Assembly (NCBI RefSeq): GCF_009739905.1
Contig: NZ_CP034279.1
Location: 6,820,001-6,884,000 of the forward strand
Reading direction: 5' to 3'
From: Streptomyces ficellus
Lineage (GTDB): Bacteria; Actinomycetota; Actinomycetes; Streptomycetales; Streptomycetaceae
Length of the DNA: 64,000 bases
Part shown: piece after piece, positions 16,531 through 25,251 of the stretch
How the letters are laid out: each line of letters starts with the position of its first letter
Numbering within the stretch: the first letter of the stretch is position 1
Made by a program: the position numbers and the translations under genes
The notes under the pieces: model-generated
What the model saw: only the letters and a program-made list of their open reading frames with translations
Database searches by the model: none
What the model was told of the DNA's origin: nothing

Positions 16531-17655
16531 ATGGACGAGGACAATTCCGCGCGCGGTGAATCGGGTGCCCGGGCCGATACGGGCGCCCGGGCCGGTACCG
16601 GTGACGGCGGGCGGGACGCCCTGTCCGCCGCCGCGAGGGCGCTCTACGCCCGGATCACGGGCGGCGGGACCACCCGCCCGGCGGACGGGCCCGCCCTGGC
16701 GGAACTGCTCGCCTGGCGCCTGGTCGCCGTCGACCCCGACCGCCCGGCGGCGCCCGTCGCGCTCGACCCCCAGGAGGCCGGCCGGCGCCACCTCGACGAG
16801 GGACTGCGCGAACTGGCCGCCCGCGCGGCCGGCATGGCGGCCCTCCCCGCCGTCGCCGACGAGCTCGCCCTGCACTTCGAGCGCGCCAAGTGGCGGTCCG
16901 GCTCGGGCAGCGAGTTCCTCGCCGAACCCGAACAGGTCGGCGCCCGCATCGGCGAGGCGGTCGGCCGGGCCGGCACCGAGGTCCTCACCGCCCAGCCGCT
17001 CGGCCCGCCGGGCGCCGACGCCGTGGAGGCCGCGCTCGACCGCGACGCCCGCGCCCTGGCCCGCGGCGTGAGCGTGCGCACCCTGTGCCGCGACGGTGAG
17101 CGGGACGACCCGGCGACCCGCGACCGGGTGACACGGCTGACGGCGCGGGGCGCCCAGTTCCGTACGCTGGCCGCCCCGTTCCAGGCTTGCGTCGTCGTCG
17201 ACCGGCGCCAGGCGTTCATCCCCGACCACGTCGTCGGCTCCAGCCCCACGCACGCCGCCTGGCACGTCATGGACCGGGCCCTGGTGGCGTTCATCGCCGA
17301 GGGCTTCGAGGACGCCTGGCGCCGCGCCGACATCTGGCACGGCGACCCCCGGCGGGCCGCGCCCGACGGCGGGACGGGACTGACCCACCGCCAGCGCGAG
17401 ATCCTCATCGACACGGCGGCCGGTGTCGACCAGCGCATCACCGCCCGGCGCCTGAGCATCGGGCTGCGCACCCTGACCAAGGAACTCGGCGTCCTGCGCG
17501 CCCGCTGGGGCGCCCCCACCCTCGCCGCGCTCGCCTACCGGTGGGCCTTGTCCGCCGAACGGCACCGGATGACGGACGAGACATCGCAGACGGCGGAGAC
17601 GGCCGGGAAGGCGGAGACGGCCGGGAAGGCGGAGACGGCGGGACCCGGGCAGTGA
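16531..17655 (+). CDS. LuxR-type helix-turn-helix regulator with N-terminal TrmB/PLD-like sensor region
   Basis: A 374-residue regulator. A Gly/Ala/Asp-rich leader of 35 residues precedes a winged-helix-like start (LSAAARALYARITGGG). A central domain follows with VSVRTLCRDGE, a TARGAQFRTLAAPFQACVVV strand-turn and VVDRRQAFIPDH, as in the PLD-like sensor part of actinobacterial orphan LuxR/TrmB regulators. The C-terminal helix-turn-helix is LTHRQREILIDTAAGVDQ and ITARRLSIGLRTL. The very end carries a repeated ETAGKA tract encoded by an 18-bp repeat. The inducer is unknown. The gene is divergent from the XRE regulator. Confidence 0.78.
   Translation: MDEDNSARGESGARADTGARAGTGDGGRDALSAAARALYARITGGGTTRPADGPALAELLAWRLVAVDPDRPAAPVALDPQEAGRRHLDEGLRELAARAAGMAALPAVADELALHFERAKWRSGSGSEFLAEPEQVGARIGEAVGRAGTEVLTAQPLGPPGADAVEAALDRDARALARGVSVRTLCRDGERDDPATRDRVTRLTARGAQFRTLAAPFQACVVVDRRQAFIPDHVVGSSPTHAAWHVMDRALVAFIAEGFEDAWRRADIWHGDPRRAAPDGGTGLTHRQREILIDTAAGVDQRITARRLSIGLRTLTKELGVLRARWGAPTLAALAYRWALSAERHRMTDETSQTAETAGKAETAGKAETAGPGQ
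17593..17643. repeat. 18-bp tandem repeat in a coding 3' end
   Basis: Two perfect copies and one partial copy of GCGGAGACGGCCGGGAAG encode the AETAGK repeats at the C-terminus of the LuxR-like regulator. Unit gain or loss would keep the frame. Confidence 0.85.
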
Positions 17656-18016
17656 GGATCCGGCCAGCCAGGAGCCGTCCGGCGGCCCGGCGTTGGCCGA
17701 GGTTTTTCACCGAAGAAGCATCAGAAGAAATCCCCGGGGGATTGCTGCATGCTGGACGAGTTGATCGGCTCGCCTCCGGGCTCCGGCCGGTCCGCGAAAC
17801 CGCTATTACGGGGGGCGTTGTCCGCGCCTCATGCCAGAAACGGGCAACGCAGGGCACGGGCAGCGTGTCCTGCCGGGCATCGCGTGGATACCGGGCAAGG
17901 TCGAGCCAGGGCCTTCCGGGCCGCCACACCGGATCATCGGTACGTCCCCCGTGATAGGGTGGCCCCGCGTGCCCGGGGCGTACCGGAGCCCCACGCCTCC
18001 TTCACCCACCGGTGCC
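17656..18016. other. 361-bp intergenic region
   Basis: This lies between the plus-strand LuxR-like gene and the minus-strand PHP gene, so both transcripts end here. The left part is relatively AT-rich (around 17700-17750) and contains the short palindrome AATCCCC-G-GGGGATT at 17730-17744. Open frames across it lack codon bias and ribosome sites. I see no gene and no strong terminator stem. Confidence 0.6.
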
Positions 18017-19039
18017 TCACCCGCCCACCGGCGCCTCGCGCGTACGCGTCCAGGTGAGCAACTGCTCCACCGTCCACGTGTTGATCACCCGGCCGGCCGG
18101 TACGCCGCACTCCTCGGCCCGCGCGCAGCCCAGGACCTGCCAGTCCAGCTGCCCCGGCGCGTGCGCGTCGGTGTCGACCGCGAAGAACACCCCGGCGTCC
18201 ACCGCCCGCCGCAGCAGCCGCCGCGGCGGGTCCAGCCGCTCCGGGCGGCTGTTGATCTCCACCGCCGTCCCCGACTCGGCGCACGCGGCGAAGACCTTGT
18301 CCGCGTCGAACTCCGACTCCGGCCGCTTCCCGCCGACCAGCCGGCCCGTGCAGTGCCCCAGCACGTCCACCAGCGGACTGCTCACGGCCCGCACCATGCG
18401 CCGCGTCATCGCCGGGGCGTCCATCCGCAGCTTGGAGTGCACGGACGCCACCACCACGTCCAGCCGGTCCAGCAGTTCGTCCTCCTGGTCGAGCGAGCCG
18501 TCCAGCAGGATGTCGCACTCGATGCCCGTCAGCAGCCGGAACGGCGCCCACCGCTCGTTCAGCTCCGCCACCACGTCCAGCTGCTCCCGCAGCCGCTCCG
18601 CCGACAGGCCGCGGGCCACCGTCAGCCGGGGGGAGTGGTCGGTCAGCACCGCCCACTCGTGCCCCAGCGCCGCCGCGGCCCGCCCCATGGCGTCGATCGG
18701 GCTCCCGCCGTCCGACCAGTCGGAGTGCAGGTGGCAGTCGCCGCGCAACGCCGCCCGCAGCGCCGCGCCCCGCTCCGGCGCCTCGCCCACCTCGCCCTCC
18801 AGCCGCTCCAGGTACGCTGGAACGTCCCCCGCCAGCGCCTCCCGCACCACCTGCGCGGTCTTCGGCCCCACACCCTTGAGCCGCTCCAGGGTCCCGGCCG
18901 CCGCCCGCTCGGCCACCTCCCCGTCACCGAGCGCCGACAGCGCCGCCGACGCGGTGCGGAACGCCCGCACCCGGTACGTCGGCGCCTGCGACCGCTCCAG
19001 CAGGTAGGCGATCCGGTCCAGGGCCTCGACGGGGTCCAT
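18017..19039 (-). CDS. PHP domain-containing phosphoesterase with helix-hairpin-helix (PolX-like)
   Basis: A 340-residue protein. Residues 1-80 resemble the N-terminal DNA-binding region of family X polymerases, with the hairpin LKGVGPKTAQVVREAL near residue 54. Residues 100-330 form a PHP phosphoesterase, with DCHLHSDWSDGG (His103, His105), VLTDHSPRL, GIECDIL, VVVASVHSKLRM, LGHCTGR, VEINSRPERLDPP and TDAHAP supplying the metal-binding residues. There is no polymerase palm, so it is a PolX-derived nuclease or phosphatase rather than a polymerase, and probably acts on DNA or sugar-phosphate ends. GAGGAGGAG precedes the ATG. The next gene upstream on the same strand is a phosphatase-sensor only 15 bases away. 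Confidence 0.88.
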   Translation of the reverse strand: MDPVEALDRIAYLLERSQAPTYRVRAFRTASAALSALGDGEVAERAAAGTLERLKGVGPKTAQVVREALAGDVPAYLERLEGEVGEAPERGAALRAALRGDCHLHSDWSDGGSPIDAMGRAAAALGHEWAVLTDHSPRLTVARGLSAERLREQLDVVAELNERWAPFRLLTGIECDILLDGSLDQEDELLDRLDVVVASVHSKLRMDAPAMTRRMVRAVSSPLVDVLGHCTGRLVGGKRPESEFDADKVFAACAESGTAVEINSRPERLDPPRRLLRRAVDAGVFFAVDTDAHAPGQLDWQVLGCARAEECGVPAGRVINTWTVEQLLTWTRTREAPVGG

Positions 19040-19053
19040 GTGCTCCTCCTCGG

Positions 19054-21120
19054 CTAACCGGGCCGTGACGACGGGCCGATCTCGCACCACACCGCCTTGC
19101 CCTCGCCGCGCGGCTCCACGCCCCAGCGCAGCGCCAGCGCGTCCAGCAACAACAACCCCCGCCCCGAGGTGGCCGCCTCACCCGGCGTACGCCTCCGGGG
19201 CCACGCGCTGGAACGGTCCTGCACCGTCAGGCGCACCCGCCGCACCGGCTCCGGCAGCACCTCCAGGGTCAGCACCGCGCCCCCTTCGGTGTGCAGCAGC
19301 ACATTGCCCAGCAGCTCCCCGGTGACCAGCTCCGCGTCGTCCGCGAAGCCCCGCATGTCCCAGTCACGCAGCGCCCGCCGCACCACCGCCCGCGCCTCCG
19401 ACAGGCCCTGCGGATCGGCCTGGTGGATGTACTGGTGAATGCGCGGCGCCCGCGGCGTCCCCGGATCGGGGCTGCGCCGCAGCACCAGCAGCGCCACGTC
19501 GTCCCCCGCGCCCCACCGCTCCCAGAACCGCTGCGAGAGGTGGTCGGCCAGCGCCTCCGCCCCCGGCGGCCCGCTGCCCACCGCCGCCTCCAGCGCGTCG
19601 ATGCCCTCACCGATGTCCGCGCCCGGCTGCTCGACCAGCCCGTCGGTGCACATCACCAGCGTCTCGCCCGGCACCAGGTCCAGCCGCGTCTCGGGGAACT
19701 CCTCGTCCCCGAACACCGACGCCACGCCCAGCGGCAGGCCGCCCGGCAGCTTGGGCCGCCCCACGCGCCCGTCCGTGTGCCGGATCAGCGGCCCCAGATG
19801 GCCCGCCCGCACCGCCCGTACCGTGCCCGAGTCCAGGTCCACCTGCGCGTACGTACAGGTCGCGAACCGCTCCGTGTCCAGCTCGGCGAGGAAGCGGGAC
19901 GCCCGGGCCAGCACCGTCGACGGGGCGTGCCCCTCGCCCGCGTACGCCCGCAGCGCGATCCGCAGCTGGCCCATGATCGCGGCGGCGTGCGTGTCGTGGC
20001 CCTGCACGTCCCCGACCACGATCCCGACCCGCCCGCGCGGCAGCGGGATCACGTCGTACCAGTCACCGCCGACCTGCCGGCCGCTCCACGCCGAGTGGTA
20101 CCGCACGGCGATCTCGCCGCCCTCGACCGCCGGGATGCGGCGCGGCAGCATCGTGGCCTGGAGGCCCGTGGCCAGCTCCCGCTCCTCGTCGAAGAGGGTC
20201 GCCCGCTGGAGCGACTGGGCGACGATCGCCGCCAGGCCCAGCGAGAGGTTCCGCTCGTCGGCGCTGAAGGCGGTGCGGCCCCGGTAGAACAGCGCCATCC
20301 CGCCCAGCGTCCGCGCCTGGGCCACCAGCGGCAGGTAGGCGGCCGCCCGGAACCGCAGCCGCCCGGCGTACGGCGCGAGCACCGGATAGTCCTTGATCAG
20401 CTCCTGGAACGAGCTGCTGAACAGCGGCCGCCCGCTCAGCACCGTCTCGGCGAGCGGCATCCCCGGCTCGAGCCGCCGCATCCGCAGGTGCTCCAGGACG
20501 TCCAGGGACTCGCCGCTGAGCGCGATGATGTTCAGCGAGCCGTTCTCGACCAGACCGAGCGCGAAGCCGTCCGCCCCGAGCCGGGCCAGGCCCCCCGGCC
20601 CGGTCAGCGCGGCCGTCACGTCGTCCACGGTCACCGCCCGGGACAGCGCCTGCGTGGTCCGCTCGACCATGTTCGTCTGCCGCTGCCTGCGCTTCTCCAG
20701 CTCCATCACGAAGGCGGAGTGCGTGATCTCCGACGTGGCGTCGCGGACGATCCCGACGATCCGGTGCGCCCGCCCGTCCCGGTCGCGCAGGATGCGGGCC
20801 TGCACGTGCGTCCACTGCACCGACCCGTCGTCGAGGGGCACCTGGAAGCGCGCCGCGTACGAGGACCGCCCGCTGACCAGCGCCTCCTTGATCACGTCAT
20901 CCAGCCGGGCCCGTTCCTCGGGGTCGAGGCGGTGCACCAGGGAAGCGGGCCGGGAGTCGAACGTCCCGGGGGCCAGGCCGAACACCAGGAGCCCCGCCTC
21001 GTCGATGTCGATGGTGCCCGCGTCGAGGTCCCAGTCGAAGCTGCCCGTGCGGTTCATGGCGAGCCGCTCGGTCGGCCCGATCTCGCCGCTGTGTGCCCGG
21101 TTGTCCGTCATCCCCCTCAT
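19054..21120 (-). CDS. SpoIIE-family phosphatase with PAS, GAF and anti-sigma ATPase domains
   Basis: A 688-residue cytosolic signalling protein. The domain order is PAS (about 20-130; FDWDLDAGTIDIDEAGLLVF, then VQWTHVQARILRDRDGR), a short coiled linker, GAF (about 150-315), PP2C-type SpoIIE phosphatase (about 330-545; GGDWYDVIPL, VGDVQGHDTHAAAIMGQLR, MCTDGLVEQPG, GDDVALLVLRR) and a C-terminal GHKL ATPase (about 560-680; AELVTGELLGNVLLHTEGG, ATSGRGLLLLDALA). Such proteins dephosphorylate STAS antagonists and may also bind sigma factors. The start is uncertain: ATG at 21120 or ATG at 21111. It is divergent from a second SpoIIE-type protein, with 118 bases between them. Confidence 0.88.
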   Translation of the reverse strand: MRGMTDNRAHSGEIGPTERLAMNRTGSFDWDLDAGTIDIDEAGLLVFGLAPGTFDSRPASLVHRLDPEERARLDDVIKEALVSGRSSYAARFQVPLDDGSVQWTHVQARILRDRDGRAHRIVGIVRDATSEITHSAFVMELEKRRQRQTNMVERTTQALSRAVTVDDVTAALTGPGGLARLGADGFALGLVENGSLNIIALSGESLDVLEHLRMRRLEPGMPLAETVLSGRPLFSSSFQELIKDYPVLAPYAGRLRFRAAAYLPLVAQARTLGGMALFYRGRTAFSADERNLSLGLAAIVAQSLQRATLFDEERELATGLQATMLPRRIPAVEGGEIAVRYHSAWSGRQVGGDWYDVIPLPRGRVGIVVGDVQGHDTHAAAIMGQLRIALRAYAGEGHAPSTVLARASRFLAELDTERFATCTYAQVDLDSGTVRAVRAGHLGPLIRHTDGRVGRPKLPGGLPLGVASVFGDEEFPETRLDLVPGETLVMCTDGLVEQPGADIGEGIDALEAAVGSGPPGAEALADHLSQRFWERWGAGDDVALLVLRRSPDPGTPRAPRIHQYIHQADPQGLSEARAVVRRALRDWDMRGFADDAELVTGELLGNVLLHTEGGAVLTLEVLPEPVRRVRLTVQDRSSAWPRRRTPGEAATSGRGLLLLDALALRWGVEPRGEGKAVWCEIGPSSRPG

Positions 21121-21238
21121 TGTCGAGCCGGTCACGCGCGAACGCCAAGGTGTCGGCGTGCCCCGTAGGGGTGAGCGTGGCCGTCCGGGGACGGCGACTC
21201 GAACTGCGTCCGGGGGCACCCCGGGGCAGGCTTGAAGC

Positions 21239-23371
21239 GTGACGAACCCCGAGGAGACGGGCTCGGGCCTGCGGACCCTGGGCGCCGCCCTGTCCGACGC
21301 CATGAGGCGGACCGGAGCGGCCATCGGCATGGGGTACCTGTACCCGCCCGGGGACGACGCCCTGCGGCTCGCGGTGCTGAGCGGGGTCTCGCTGGAGTTC
21401 GCCGCCCCCTGGATGCGGGTCGGGCCGCACGACCCGGTGCCCGTCGCGCACGCCGTGGCCGAAGGGCGCCTGGTGTGGATCGCCGACCGGGAGGACATGG
21501 CCCGCCGCTATCCCCGGCCCGGGCTCGTCCTGCCGTACCCCTTCTCCCTGGCCGCGGCCCCGGTCGCCGCGGACGGCACCACCTGGGGCGGCCTGGTGCT
21601 GATGTGGCCGGGCGGCCACCCGCCCGAACTGTCCGCGCCCGAGGAGGAGGCCCTGCACGACGGCCGCGCGCGCATGGCGGGGATCCTCGCCCGGGCCGCC
21701 GCCGACGGCAGCCCCGTGCTCCCCGGACGCACCCCGCGCCTCGTCCGGCCCGCCCGGCACACCCCGGGGCCCGTCGAGGCCGTCGCGGCGGTCGAGTTCA
21801 TCCACCGCCTCCCCGGCGGGAGCTGCGCGCTGGACCTGGGCGGCCGGATCACCTTCGTCACCGAGGAGGCCGCCGCCCTGCTCGACGCCGACATCGACAC
21901 GCTGATGGGCCGCCTGCCCTGGGAAGCGCTGCCCTGGATGGACAACCCCGCCGTCGAGGACCGCTACCGGGCCGCCGTCATCAGCCGCCGCGTCACCACG
22001 TTCACCACGCTGCGCCCGCCCGACCACTGGCTCCGCTTCGAACTCCACCCCGACGCCACCGGCATCAGCGTCCGCGTCACCCCGGCCGAGCCGGAAGGGG
22101 AGACGCCCCGGAACGGCACGGACACCGAGGCCGAACACACCACGCGGTCGGCCCTGCCGAGCCGCGCCACCGCCCTGTACCACCTGATGCACCTGGCCGC
22201 CACGCTCACCGAGGCCGCCGGCGTACGGGACGTCGCCGACCAGGCCGCCGACCAGATCGTCCCCGCCCTCGGTGCCCACGCCCTCGCCCTGCTCACCGCC
22301 GAGGAGGGGCGGCTGCACGTCGTCGGCCACCGCGGCTACGCCCCCGGCGTCATGGCCCGCTTCGACTCCGCGCCGCTCTCCTCCCACACCCCCGCAGCCC
22401 GGGTCCTGGCCAGCGGCCTGCCGCTCTTCTTCGGCACCCGGGCGGAACTGGAGAACACCTATCCCGCCGCGATCGTCCTGGACGCCGTGGGCGACGCCTG
22501 GGCGTTCCTGCCCCTGATCGCCTCCGGCCGCCCGGTCGGCTCCCTGATCCTTGCCTACGACCGGCCGCGCCCGTTCCACCCCGCCGAGCGCGCCATCCTC
22601 ACCTCCCTGGCCGGCCTGATCGCCCAGGCCCTGGACCGGGCCCGGCTCTACGACAGCAAACGCGACCTCGCCCACCGCCTCCAGGACGGCCTCCTCCCGC
22701 ACACCCTGCCCCACGTCCCCGGCCTGGAGGTCGCCGCCCGCTACCTCCCCGCCGGTCGCGGCATGGGCGTCGGCGGCGACTTCTACGACCTGATCCGGCT
22801 CCGCGGCAGCAGCGCCGCCGCCACCATCGGCGACGTACAGGGCCACGACGTCGCCGCCGCCGCCCTGATGGGCCAGGTGCGCGCCGCGGTCCACGCCGGC
22901 GCCGGAGCGCCGCCGGGCGAGGTCCTGGCCCGCGCCAACCGTCTCCTCACCGACCTGGAGCCGGGCCTGTTCACCAGCTGCCTGTACGCGCACATCGACC
23001 TCAAGCACCACCGCGCCCTCCTCGCCACCGCCGGCCACCCGCCACCCCTGGTGCGCCACCCCGACGGGCGCACCGACGTGCTGGACCTGCCGCCCGGACT
23101 GCTCCTCGGCATCGACCCGGCCGCCGACTACCCCACCGGCGGGGTCACCCTGCCCCTCGGCACCGTGCTCGTCCTCTACACCGACGGCCTGGTGGAGGCA
23201 CCGGGCATCAGCCTCGACGACGCGACCACCGACCTGGCGGCCCTGCTCGGCGCAACGGACGCGCCCACCATGGACGCCCTCGCCGACGTCCTCGTCGCCC
23301 ACGCCCGCGGCTCGGCACCCCGCCACGACGACATCGCGCTGCTCCTGCTCCGCACGGTCCCACCGGTCTGA
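21239..23371 (+). CDS. SpoIIE-family phosphatase with GAF, PAS and GAF domains
   Basis: A 710-residue phosphatase-sensor. Residues 1-150 are GAF-like, 190-275 PAS-like (CALDLGGRITFVTEEAAALL), 300-455 a second GAF (LTEAAGVRDVADQAADQIVP, then VGDAWAFLPLIASGRPVGS), and 465-705 the PP2C/SpoIIE domain (GMGVGGDFYDLIRL, IGDVQGHDVAAAALMGQVRA, LYTDGLVEAPG, HDDIALLLLR). Unlike its divergent neighbour it has no ATPase domain. It probably dephosphorylates a STAS protein in response to a small ligand or redox signal. It starts at GTG. The proximity of the divergent pair suggests a shared promoter region. Confidence 0.88.
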   Translation: MTNPEETGSGLRTLGAALSDAMRRTGAAIGMGYLYPPGDDALRLAVLSGVSLEFAAPWMRVGPHDPVPVAHAVAEGRLVWIADREDMARRYPRPGLVLPYPFSLAAAPVAADGTTWGGLVLMWPGGHPPELSAPEEEALHDGRARMAGILARAAADGSPVLPGRTPRLVRPARHTPGPVEAVAAVEFIHRLPGGSCALDLGGRITFVTEEAAALLDADIDTLMGRLPWEALPWMDNPAVEDRYRAAVISRRVTTFTTLRPPDHWLRFELHPDATGISVRVTPAEPEGETPRNGTDTEAEHTTRSALPSRATALYHLMHLAATLTEAAGVRDVADQAADQIVPALGAHALALLTAEEGRLHVVGHRGYAPGVMARFDSAPLSSHTPAARVLASGLPLFFGTRAELENTYPAAIVLDAVGDAWAFLPLIASGRPVGSLILAYDRPRPFHPAERAILTSLAGLIAQALDRARLYDSKRDLAHRLQDGLLPHTLPHVPGLEVAARYLPAGRGMGVGGDFYDLIRLRGSSAAATIGDVQGHDVAAAALMGQVRAAVHAGAGAPPGEVLARANRLLTDLEPGLFTSCLYAHIDLKHHRALLATAGHPPPLVRHPDGRTDVLDLPPGLLLGIDPAADYPTGGVTLPLGTVLVLYTDGLVEAPGISLDDATTDLAALLGATDAPTMDALADVLVAHARGSAPRHDDIALLLLRTVPPV

Positions 23372-23446
23372 CGCCGGTGCGCACCCAGTCACCCCGCACA
23401 GCACCGGTACTCCGCGTGCCGGCGTGCTGGGCATCGCTTTCGAGAA

Positions 23447-23462
23447 TCGAACAGGCGTATGA
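23447..23462 (+). promoter_or_regulatory. LexA (SOS) box-like site
   Basis: TCGAACAGGCGTATGA matches the actinobacterial LexA consensus TCGAAC-N4-GTTCGA at 10 of its 12 fixed positions, with two mismatches in the right arm. It lies nine bases upstream of the ATG of the following small gene, a repressor-like position. Confidence 0.4.
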
Positions 23463-23470
23463 TTCGGGCC

Positions 23471-23836
23471 ATGGCTGGAACTGCTTTCCCCGACGATCTG
23501 CGCGCCGCCCAGACCCGCCTCCACCAGGCGACCGCCGAGCTCGCCGCCCTGTGCCGGACGCTGCCGTGGAGCGTGGAGCCCCTGGACGGGTGGCCGGGGC
23601 GGGAGCATCCGCACACCGGCGCCGTCACCGGGGGCCGGGCGCCCAGCCGTGGCTGGACCGAGGAGGAGAGGGAGGCGGTCGACCGGCTCCGGGCGCGGTG
23701 CGCCGAGCTGTCCCTGGAGGTCGCCGGTCATCCCTTCTGGCAGCAGGTCGAGACCGGGGAACGTGTGCGGGCCCGCTCGGCGCTGAAGCACGCCACGCGG
23801 TCCGAAGCGTTCCCCGGGGCCGCCGAAGCCGCCTGA
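23471..23836 (+). CDS. Conserved hypothetical protein, 121 aa, possibly DNA-damage inducible
   Basis: I do not recognise a named family. It is a small acidic, Trp-containing, mostly helical protein (DDLRAAQTRLHQATAELAAL; WTEEEREAVDRLRARCAELSL; GHPFWQQVETGERVRARSAL). There is no signal or membrane segment. The ATG at 23471 has no ribosome site, so the mRNA may be leaderless; an alternative ATG lies at 23459. The upstream LexA-like site suggests SOS control, which is inference. It is followed after 42 bases by a DUF6233 gene on the same strand. Confidence 0.7.
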   Translation: MAGTAFPDDLRAAQTRLHQATAELAALCRTLPWSVEPLDGWPGREHPHTGAVTGGRAPSRGWTEEEREAVDRLRARCAELSLEVAGHPFWQQVETGERVRARSALKHATRSEAFPGAAEAA

Positions 23837-23878
23837 CCGCCGACCCGCCCGCGCCCATGACGCCCGAAGGACCCCACC

Positions 23879-24226
23879 GTGTCCGAGTCGCTACCGCCCC
23901 CGTACCCGCCGGACGACGAGCGGCTGGCTGATCTGGAGACGTACCTGACCGTGCAGCTCATGTACGTGCGCAGCCAGCGCGCCAGCCGGGCGCGCCAGCG
24001 CGAGATCCAGCAGCGGACCGCCCCGCCGGCCCCGCCGCCGTACCGGATCCAGCGCAGCCTGGACGCCGGGCGGACGCCGGTGCGGGTCCACCTCGGCACC
24101 TGCGTGCTGGCGGGCAGGGGCGCGGCGGGTGTGTCCCCGGAGGCCGCGCGGCAGGCGCTGGCCGGTCATGTCGAGGCCTGTGCGGTGTGCCGCCCCGACA
24201 CCGAACTCGGCATGATCGAGGGCTGA
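23879..24226 (+). CDS. DUF6233 family protein
   Basis: A 115-residue Streptomyces-type protein. The N-terminus is a helical region (DDERLADLETYLTVQLMYV, then basic RASRARQRE). The C-terminal half carries the DUF6233 pattern: RVHLGTCVLAGRGAAGVSP, EAARQALAGHVEACAVCRPD and ELGMIEG. Three Cys are conserved in position (GTC, EAC, VC), suggesting metal binding or disulfides. The function is unknown; the family is highly multiplied in Streptomyces. The GTG start has GAAGGA upstream. Confidence 0.8.
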   Translation: MSESLPPPYPPDDERLADLETYLTVQLMYVRSQRASRARQREIQQRTAPPAPPPYRIQRSLDAGRTPVRVHLGTCVLAGRGAAGVSPEAARQALAGHVEACAVCRPDTELGMIEG

Positions 24227-24268
24227 CGAACCGGCCCGCCCCGAACCGGCCCGCCCCGAACCGGCCCC
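24227..24268. repeat. 15-bp tandem repeat
   Basis: Two perfect units of CGAACCGGCCCGCCC and most of a third lie immediately downstream of the DUF6233 stop codon and upstream of the arginase-family gene. Confidence 0.85.
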
Positions 24269-24315
24269 GCTCCGGAGCGGCCCGTGCCCCCGACCACGGC
24301 GGTAATGTCCCGTAC

Positions 24316-25230
24316 ATGGTGGAATCCGGCGTTCTGCGGCAACCGGCGGTCATCGAGGCACCCTCCGTGCTGGGTCTGCGCCCCACGGGCGTGCAGGACC
24401 TGCCCGGCGCGCTCCTCGGGGCCGGCCTGCTCGAACGGCTGGGCGCGGTACGGGCCGGACGGGTGGAGCCGCCCGCGTACGAACCGGAGCGCGACCGCGA
24501 GACCGGGGTGCTCAATCCGGGCGGCATCGCGCGGTACGCGACCGAGCTGGCCGACGCGGTGGGCGAGGTCCTCGACTCCGGGCGCTTCCCGGTGGTGCTC
24601 GGCGGCGACTGCAGCATCCTGCTCGGCAACCTCCTCGCCCTGCGCCGCCGGGGCCGCCCCGGGCTCCTGTTCCTGGACGGCCACACCGACTTCTACCAGC
24701 CGGCCGCCGAACCGGCGGGGGAGGCCGCCTCCATGGAGCTGGCCCTCGCCACCGGCCGGGGACCGCGCCGCCTCACCGACCTCGAGGGCCGCGGCCCGCT
24801 CCTGCGGGACGAGGACGTCGTCGTCCTCGGATTCCGCGACGCCGCGGAATCCGCCGCCGCGGGGATGCAGCCCCTCCCTCCGGCCCTCTGCGCGATCGAC
24901 CTCGACGGCGTACGCGCGCAGGGCGCCGCCGCCGCGGCCCGCCGCGCGGTCGACCGGCTGGGCAGTGGCGGCAGCGACGGCTACTGGATCCACCTCGACG
25001 CCGACGTCCTGGACGACGCGATCATGCCTGCCGTCGACTACCGCCTGCCGGGCGGGCTCAGCTGGACGGAACTCGAAACCGTGCTCCGGACGGCGCTGGC
25101 CGGCGACGGCGCCAGGGGACTCGACGTGACGATCTTCAACCCCCGCCTCGACCCGGACGGCCGCATCGCCACCCGCCTCGCCGAGGCCCTCGCCCGGGGC
25201 CTGGCGGCCCGCCCCGGCGCACCGTCCTGA
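24316..25230 (+). CDS. Arginase/agmatinase/formiminoglutamase family protein
   Basis: A 304-residue ureohydrolase-fold enzyme. The binuclear metal-site motifs are present in order: GGDCSILLGN (where the family usually has GGDHS), DGHTDFYQP, and HLDADVLDD. The first motif has Cys in place of the usual His ligand, while DGHTDF and HLDADV supply the Asp/His set. Similar DCS-type members occur in actinobacteria, so activity may remain, but the substrate is open. The ATG lies at the end of a GC-rich repeat region. It is followed after 21 bases by a truncated SARP gene. Confidence 0.85.
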   Translation: MVESGVLRQPAVIEAPSVLGLRPTGVQDLPGALLGAGLLERLGAVRAGRVEPPAYEPERDRETGVLNPGGIARYATELADAVGEVLDSGRFPVVLGGDCSILLGNLLALRRRGRPGLLFLDGHTDFYQPAAEPAGEAASMELALATGRGPRRLTDLEGRGPLLRDEDVVVLGFRDAAESAAAGMQPLPPALCAIDLDGVRAQGAAAAARRAVDRLGSGGSDGYWIHLDADVLDDAIMPAVDYRLPGGLSWTELETVLRTALAGDGARGLDVTIFNPRLDPDGRIATRLAEALARGLAARPGAPS

Positions 25231-25251
25231 CCGCGGGGTGACAATGGCCCG

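Noticed and set aside
17749..18057. 102-codon frame in the 361-bp intergenic region
   Set aside because: No ribosome site, no codon bias and it runs into the convergent PHP gene.
20897..23791. 964-codon minus-strand open frame opposite the second SpoIIE gene
   Set aside because: It is the antisense of a gene with intact PP2C motifs; the translation is low-complexity Gly/Val/Arg.
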